Shown: in pieces, positions 7,124-11,398 of the stretch
How positions within the stretch are numbered: position 1 is the first letter of the stretch
How the letters are laid out: each line of letters opens with the position of its first letter
Source of the DNA: Paramuribaculum sp.
Lineage (GTDB): Bacteria; Bacteroidota; Bacteroidia; Bacteroidales; Muribaculaceae
Length of the DNA: 11,398 nucleotides
Direction of reading: 5' to 3'
Assembly (NCBI GenBank): GCA_029051835.1
Contig: JAIDKJ010000279.1
Location: 1 to 11,398, forward strand
The notes under the pieces: generated by a model
Database searches by the model: none
Told to the model about the DNA's origin: nothing
Seen by the model: only the letters and a program-made list of their open reading frames with translations
Translations under genes and position numbers: made by a program

Positions 7124-8410
7124 TTATTTCTGGAGTGTGTAGGTCACGGTTATGCGGGAGTAGCCGTACTGGTCCTCGGAGTCGAAGGGGAATACGAAAG
7201 TCATGGTGCCGGCGTTGAAGTCGATCTCGGCATGAGGAGCCACATAGAGGTTGGCCACGCCATCTTCGTCCTCGTCGATCTCCCATGCGTCCTCAAGCAC
7301 GTCGGATATGCCCAGGTGGGCGGCGGGAGCCGCGCTGACACCATACGACTGAAGCTCCATGGCTAAGGGATCGCCGCCCTCGATAAGGGCAAGCTGGCGG
7401 TTCCATGCCGTGAACTGGTAGGTGAAGGGTATCCAGCTTGTGTGGTAGGCATACACCAGATCCTCTTCGGAGACGGGGCTGTAGATAGGCTCGCCCTGTG
7501 CGTTGAGTATGTAGTCGTCGCCCTCGGCCACAAATTCCACAGTGGCCTTGCCGTCATTGATGTTTGTGATCCTGAGGCCGGGAAGCGATGCGGTGAATGA
7601 CTCCTCCGATTTGGCGTTCCAGTCGATGAGCTCCATGAGTTCGAGTCCGGTACCGTCATCTTCGAGCGCGAAATATTCGTTGTCGTCGACCGTGAGCTGG
7701 CGGAGTGTCTTGTAGAGGTATTCGGTCATGCCCATGGGGTTTTCGGTCATGTCGAGCACGGGGGGCGTTTCGGCGGCCAGTTTGCTGATGCCGAACACGG
7801 TGTTGCCGCTCAGCTGTATGGTCTGGGGCTGTATGAACGGAGCGCGGTTGCCGCTGCCGGGGAACTCGATGGTGCCCTGCAGGGTGATGCTTCCGATCCA
7901 CGGTGTGAGATCGATGCCGTAGGCTGTGCGCCACTGGTTGACGAGAGCCTGCTCTTCGGGAGTGAGCGTCGACTCGATGACGGCGGGAAGCAGTGTGACG
8001 GTGGCGTTCTGCGCTATGTCGAACTTAGCGGGGTCGAGATCGCGTATCGTGAATCCGAACGATGTCGATTCGGTGATGGTTCCGGCGTTGGCCGATGCCA
8101 CGGTGAATGTGCCGGTGGTGGCGCCGGCGGCGATGCTGACGGGGTTGTTGCCGAGGGTCAGCAGCGAGGCGTCGCTTCCGGTAAGCTCTACGGTGAACGA
8201 TGTGGCTGTGGCAAGCGGCGAGCTGAGGTTTATTGCCACGGTCACCGTTTCGTCGGTGTTGTCGGTTATCGAGGAGTTGCCGTCGGGTATGCTGAAGTAG
8301 ATGTGGTTGATCACTTCGGGTTCGGGCTCGTCATTGTTGTCGGAGCACGATGCGGCCGTGAAGGCAAAAAGCAGCGCGGCTGCCGATGCCAGATAGTGGA
8401 ATGCTTTCAT
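7124..8410 (-). CDS. Surface lipoprotein of unknown family, Calx-beta-like N-terminal domain
   Basis: A 428-residue lipoprotein. The signal peptide ends AAS-Cys22, and the mature N-terminus CSDNNDEPEPE is rich in acidic residues, resembling the Bacteroidetes lipoprotein export signal that sends proteins to the cell surface. Residues about 35-142 look like a Calx-beta-type beta-sandwich (VTVAINLSSPL, VSIAAGATTGTFTV, SFGFTIRDLDP). The remainder (about 150-428) is rich in beta-strand and aromatic residues, and I do not recognise a named family in it. DEDEDG at 379-384 fits a DxDxDG calcium-binding loop, although the EF-hand-type Glu at position 12 is absent. The gene is 25 nt downstream of SusD and 24 nt upstream of the M16 protease. 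That is the place where SusCD loci encode an accessory surface-binding lipoprotein, so ligand capture alongside SusD is the likely role. The ligand is unknown. Confidence 0.88.
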   Translation of the reverse strand: MKAFHYLASAAALLFAFTAASCSDNNDEPEPEVINHIYFSIPDGNSSITDNTDETVTVAINLSSPLATATSFTVELTGSDASLLTLGNNPVSIAAGATTGTFTVASANAGTITESTSFGFTIRDLDPAKFDIAQNATVTLLPAVIESTLTPEEQALVNQWRTAYGIDLTPWIGSITLQGTIEFPGSGNRAPFIQPQTIQLSGNTVFGISKLAAETPPVLDMTENPMGMTEYLYKTLRQLTVDDNEYFALEDDGTGLELMELIDWNAKSEESFTASLPGLRITNINDGKATVEFVAEGDDYILNAQGEPIYSPVSEEDLVYAYHTSWIPFTYQFTAWNRQLALIEGGDPLAMELQSYGVSAAPAAHLGISDVLEDAWEIDEDEDGVANLYVAPHAEIDFNAGTMTFVFPFDSEDQYGYSRITVTYTLQK

Positions 8411-8414
8411 TTCG

Positions 8415-8431
8415 TTATGATTATTATGATT
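8415..8431 (-). repeat. Short AT-rich tandem repeat in the SusD-lipoprotein gap
   Basis: On the + strand TTATGATT occurs twice (8415-8422 and 8424-8431) with a 9-nt period. In the mRNA this reads AATCATAATAATCATAA, ending five bases before the lipoprotein ATG. There is no Shine-Dalgarno sequence. An unstructured A-rich leader is typical of well-translated Bacteroidetes genes, so this probably serves as the initiation region. The repeat itself may be chance. Confidence 0.4.
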
Positions 8432-8435
8432 GTTG

Positions 8436-9821
8436 TCAGTCGTTGAACGAGTCTTTGGGCCATCCGGGGTTTTGTGTCATGTTCTCGTTGTAGAGATATT
8501 CGTCCTTGGGGATGGGCCATAGCCAGCGGTAGTCGCCGGGCGCCGGTATGCGGCCGGATGTGCTGCCGAGCAGCCGGCTGTAGTGTTTGAGGTCGAAGTA
8601 GCGTTCGCCCTCGCCAAGAAATTCCAGATGTTTCTGATGAAGTATCTCTTTGAGCAGGGCGTCGCCCGAGAGGGATGTGTCCACCCGTTCGGCTCCGCGC
8701 CGGGCGAGGAAGCGGTTGAGTGCGTCGATGGCTTTCTGCGGGCCGTCGCCTCCGGCCTGTGCCCATGCTTCGGCGGCGGTGAATAGCGCAGCCGACAGGC
8801 GCATTTTGTTGACAAACATTATCTCGCGCTTCTCTCTGCGCAGCAGGTTGTATTTGCCGATAAACGACTGGTTGCCGAGAGCCTGGCTGCTGAACGGGCA
8901 GATGGTCCACTCCTTGCGGCAGTCGGTGGAGGTGAATTCCATGGCCAGCGAGGGGCTGACGCTGTAGTAGTCGCCTGTATTTGTGTCGTAGACAATGCCC
9001 TGATAGTAGGTCTGCGACTGGTCGGGGTCATTGTAGATGAATATCTGCTCTTCGCACGACGGGCTTTCCCAGAGTGTGCGGTAGACCGATGCGCTGAAGC
9101 AGTCGTAGCCACGCTTGTCAAGCAGCGACGAGGCCAGAGTGGCCGCGCGCGGGAAGTTGCCGGCATAGAGTTCCACCTGTGCCAGCAGCAGTGTGGCGGC
9201 GTCGGTCGTGAGCCATGACGGGTCGGTGGCGGAGTGGCCTGAGGCTATGGCTTCTTCGAGGAGGTGTCTGATCTCGTCGATGACGGATCCGACGGTGGCT
9301 CGGGGCAGATTTTCCATGTCCAGCCGGTTTTTGATCACGATTCCTTCCTTGTCGAGTCCGTCGGCGGGATCTGATGCGAACAGGCGCAGCAGCTGGAAAT
9401 AGCAGTAGGCTTTGATTGTATATGCTTCGGCGGTGAGATCGGCCACTTCGCGCCGGTCGGCCTCGGTGGTGACGGTGATGCCGGGCAGGCGTTCGAGCAG
9501 GGCGTTGGCGGTGGATATCACCGAGTAGTATTGAGGCCATGTGTAGAGCGAAAGGTCGTGGAGCGCCGACGGCTGCCAGTTGTACTGGTTGGAGAGCGAG
9601 GGGTTGCGCGAGGCCCAGTAGGTGGGAGTGAAGTCGTCGCTGAGAATCGCCAGATCAAATCCTGTGGCGGGCAGTGAGCTGTAGGCTGAGGCTATCAGCT
9701 CGCGTCCGTTTTCAGGGGTGGCTATGGCGTCGGGATCGGAAAACTGGTTGTCGTAGGGTATGTCGAGCGAGCATCCTGTCAGTAGCAGGGCTGCCGCGAT
9801 GTGTTGTATGATCTGTTTCAT
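8436..9821 (-). CDS. RagB/SusD-like nutrient-binding outer-membrane lipoprotein
   Basis: A 461-residue SusD-family lipoprotein, on the short side for a family usually of 480-600 residues. The lipobox is LLTGC with Cys17. The N-terminal SusD-like region is followed by the conserved TPR helix LTAEAYTIKAYCYFQLLRLF (129-148). The C-terminal family signature EFLGEGERYFDLKHY (400-414) precedes WLWPIPKDEYLYNENMTQNP, the standard ending of RagB/SusD proteins. SusD proteins sit on the cell surface as a hinged lid over the SusC barrel and bind the ligand (glycan, or peptide in RagB). The ATG is only 2 nt after the SusC stop (TGA-CA-ATG), so the two are translationally coupled. The M16 protease downstream and the absence of any glycoside hydrolase, polysaccharide lyase or sulfatase in the operon favour a protein or peptide ligand over a glycan. 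That point is inference. Confidence 0.95.
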   Translation of the reverse strand: MKQIIQHIAAALLLTGCSLDIPYDNQFSDPDAIATPENGRELIASAYSSLPATGFDLAILSDDFTPTYWASRNPSLSNQYNWQPSALHDLSLYTWPQYYSVISTANALLERLPGITVTTEADRREVADLTAEAYTIKAYCYFQLLRLFASDPADGLDKEGIVIKNRLDMENLPRATVGSVIDEIRHLLEEAIASGHSATDPSWLTTDAATLLLAQVELYAGNFPRAATLASSLLDKRGYDCFSASVYRTLWESPSCEEQIFIYNDPDQSQTYYQGIVYDTNTGDYYSVSPSLAMEFTSTDCRKEWTICPFSSQALGNQSFIGKYNLLRREKREIMFVNKMRLSAALFTAAEAWAQAGGDGPQKAIDALNRFLARRGAERVDTSLSGDALLKEILHQKHLEFLGEGERYFDLKHYSRLLGSTSGRIPAPGDYRWLWPIPKDEYLYNENMTQNPGWPKDSFND

Positions 9822-9823
9822 TG

Positions 9824-11398
9824 TCAGAATGTCAGGCTGAGGTTAAGCGTGATGACCGGCTGCACTGCCGAGCCGAGAGCGCCGGTTTCGGGATCCGACT
9901 CGCTGTAGGGTGTGAGAGTGAAGAGGTTGGATGCCTGTAGCGCGGCGGTGGCATATTTGATGATGCGGGTGGAGCTGAGCACCTTCTGCGGCACTCTGTA
10001 GCGTAGCGAGAGCATCGACAGGCGCAGGTAGTTGCTGCTGCCGGTGTTGGAGGTGTTGGCATACTGGAGCGTTTCGATCGCGGCCGACGAATAGAAGGGC
10101 GAGTAGTAGATCTTGTTGACGTCGCCTTCGCGCAGCCACATGGTCTGTGTCAGTCCGCGCAGTGCGTTGTAGTTCACGTCGTCGCGGTTGCGCACGTAGG
10201 TGTAGTTGTATTGCTTGATGCCGCCGGCCACCCAGTAGAAGTCGGCGTCGAGTTCGATATTTTTCCACGTGACTCCAAGGTTGATGCTTCCGGAGTAGGG
10301 CGGGGTGAGATGTCCGAGGCTTATGAAGTCGTCGCGCGTCAGCTGTGTCTGTCCGGGCACTATCTCGCGTCCGTCCTTGCCCACGAATATCGGCAGGCCG
10401 GTGACGGCGTTGATGCCGGTCTGGCGCAGTCCGTAGAGCGTGTCGTAGGGTTTGCCTATCTGGAAGTCGGGTATGAGCGAGTAGTCGCTGGTGTAGAGTT
10501 TGTCGGTGTAATAGAGGTCGATCACCTTGTTTTTGTTGTAGGCCACGCTTGTGCTGAACCGTATGCCCCAGTCGGGTGTGATGTCGGGCAGGGAGATGCT
10601 TATGCCGGCTTCGATGCCGTCGTTGCGGAGCACTCCGATGTTGCGCTTCATCATGTTGAATCCGTTGCTGGCGGCGATTGGCACGTCGAGCAGGGCGTCG
10701 GCGGTCTGGCGTCGGTACCACCGCAGGTCGAGGCTGAGGCGGTCGAATAGTCCGGCCTGTATTCCGGCGTCGATGGAGGTGGTGTGCTCAGGCTTGAGGT
10801 CGCGGTTGTAGAGGGCGAGAAGCTGCAGTATGCGCGCTGTGGCGTAGGCGTCCTCCAGATAGGAGAATGTGGCGATGGTCTGCGCCGCCGATACTCCGGC
10901 GAGCGAGGCTGTGTTGCCGTAGCTTCCTTTGAGGTTGAGGCGTGTGAGCACTTTGTTGTTCTTCAGAAATCCGTACTCAGAGGGTGTCCATCCGAGTCCT
11001 GCGGCCCATGCGGAGTTCCAGCGTTTGTCGGAGGGGAGCACCGACGAGCCGTCGAGCTTGTAGGTGGCAAAGAGGTCGTAGGTGTCGTCGTAGGTGTATC
11101 CGGCCACGGCTCCGTAGCCGATCTGGGCCACTTTCTCCTTGAAGCTCGATACGGCGGGTTTGCGGGCGCCGGTGAGCGACTGGTTGATGAGCGATGCCGA
11201 GGCGTGGTTGCCTACGCCGTAGCCTGTGATGCCGAGGTTGTCGGTCGATGTCAGATAGTAGTCGTGGTTGAGGCTCAGGGTGAGGTTGTGGACGTTGCTC
11301 AGAGTTTTGGCGTAAAGCGCGCGCACGTTGTAGCTGAAGTTGAGCAGCGTATTCTTGTCTTTGTTGAGCCGTCCGAGCGCTTCGGGTCCGAAGCCGCG
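9824..11398 (-). CDS. SusC/RagA-like TonB-dependent transporter, C-terminal half (cut by window end)
   Basis: The frame is open to the right edge. The 24 codons beyond the GTG at 11324-11326 (from RGFGPEALGRLNKDKN onward) contain no stop, so that GTG is an internal Val and the visible 524 residues are the C-terminal part of a protein normally near 1000 residues. Alternating beta-strands of an outer-membrane barrel run throughout. SusC landmarks include NRDLKPEHTTSIDAGIQAGL, the Asn-Gly turn RNIGVLRNDGIEAGI, SLGHLTPPYSGSINLGVTWK, and ASNLFTLTPYSESDPE before the end, with a terminal Phe (LNLSLTF) as required for outer-membrane insertion by BAM. The N-terminal carboxypeptidase-D-like domain, TonB box and plug lie outside the window. 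With SusD, encoded immediately downstream, it forms the energised importer. It is probably the first or an early gene of the operon, and its promoter is not visible. Confidence 0.95.
   Translation of the reverse strand, partial: RGFGPEALGRLNKDKNTLLNFSYNVRALYAKTLSNVHNLTLSLNHDYYLTSTDNLGITGYGVGNHASASLINQSLTGARKPAVSSFKEKVAQIGYGAVAGYTYDDTYDLFATYKLDGSSVLPSDKRWNSAWAAGLGWTPSEYGFLKNNKVLTRLNLKGSYGNTASLAGVSAAQTIATFSYLEDAYATARILQLLALYNRDLKPEHTTSIDAGIQAGLFDRLSLDLRWYRRQTADALLDVPIAASNGFNMMKRNIGVLRNDGIEAGISISLPDITPDWGIRFSTSVAYNKNKVIDLYYTDKLYTSDYSLIPDFQIGKPYDTLYGLRQTGINAVTGLPIFVGKDGREIVPGQTQLTRDDFISLGHLTPPYSGSINLGVTWKNIELDADFYWVAGGIKQYNYTYVRNRDDVNYNALRGLTQTMWLREGDVNKIYYSPFYSSAAIETLQYANTSNTGSSNYLRLSMLSLRYRVPQKVLSSTRIIKYATAALQASNLFTLTPYSESDPETGALGSAVQPVITLNLSLTF

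Noticed and set aside
9824..11326. SusC-like gene as a complete 500-residue protein starting at the GTG at 11326
   Set aside because: The same frame stays open to the window end with barrel-like sequence, the plug domain is missing, and the family length is about twice this. The gene is simply cut by the window.
1..11398. CRISPR arrays, tRNA/rRNA genes, insertion sequences or phage genes
   Set aside because: Looked for by eye on both strands. No spaced direct repeats, tRNA-like folds, transposase motifs or terminal inverted repeats were seen.

Overview
The window looks like chromosomal DNA of a gut-type Bacteroidales bacterium. The evidence is a SusC/SusD (RagA/RagB) pair, a Bacteroidetes-style surface lipoprotein, a sensor kinase with an N-terminal helical-repeat region, a TAnnTTTG-type promoter element, and translation starts without clear Shine-Dalgarno sequences. 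The fairly high GC content and the GC-ending codons would fit a lineage such as Muribaculaceae. That family-level placement is a guess.

Layout from left to right. Positions 2-55 hold the last codons of an unidentified + strand gene. A perfect GC-rich hairpin (101-146) separates it from a convergent sensor histidine kinase gene on the - strand (196-2322). A divergent intergenic region (2323-2489) carries a good promoter candidate for the kinase. A + strand NfsA-like nitroreductase follows (2490-3236). A second, 19-bp hairpin (3272-3314) lies between it and a long convergent - strand operon that fills the rest of the window.

That operon, read in its own direction from the right edge, is: SusC-like TonB-dependent outer-membrane transporter (C-terminal half only, cut by the window end), SusD-like lipoprotein, a lipoprotein of unknown family with a Calx-beta-like N-terminal domain and a DxDxDG motif, a two-halved M16 zinc protease (PqqL/pitrilysin type), and a periplasmic ChaN-like protein. 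Gaps are 2, 25 and 24 nt, and the last pair overlaps in an ATGA, so the five genes are almost certainly co-transcribed. A reasonable inference is a protease-coupled import system: surface lipoproteins and a TonB-dependent transporter bring in a polypeptide or cofactor-protein ligand, the periplasmic M16 protease degrades it, and the ChaN-like protein handles the product or a released cofactor such as haem. The substrate cannot be read from the sequence.

The other notable item is the histidine kinase. Its ATP-binding motifs are intact, but its H-box reads MSQAVRDPL where MSHEIRTPL is usual. It has therefore lost the phospho-accepting histidine, the adjacent acid and the threonine used for phosphatase activity, and looks like a pseudokinase-type sensor. 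No tRNA, rRNA, CRISPR array, insertion sequence or phage gene was seen.
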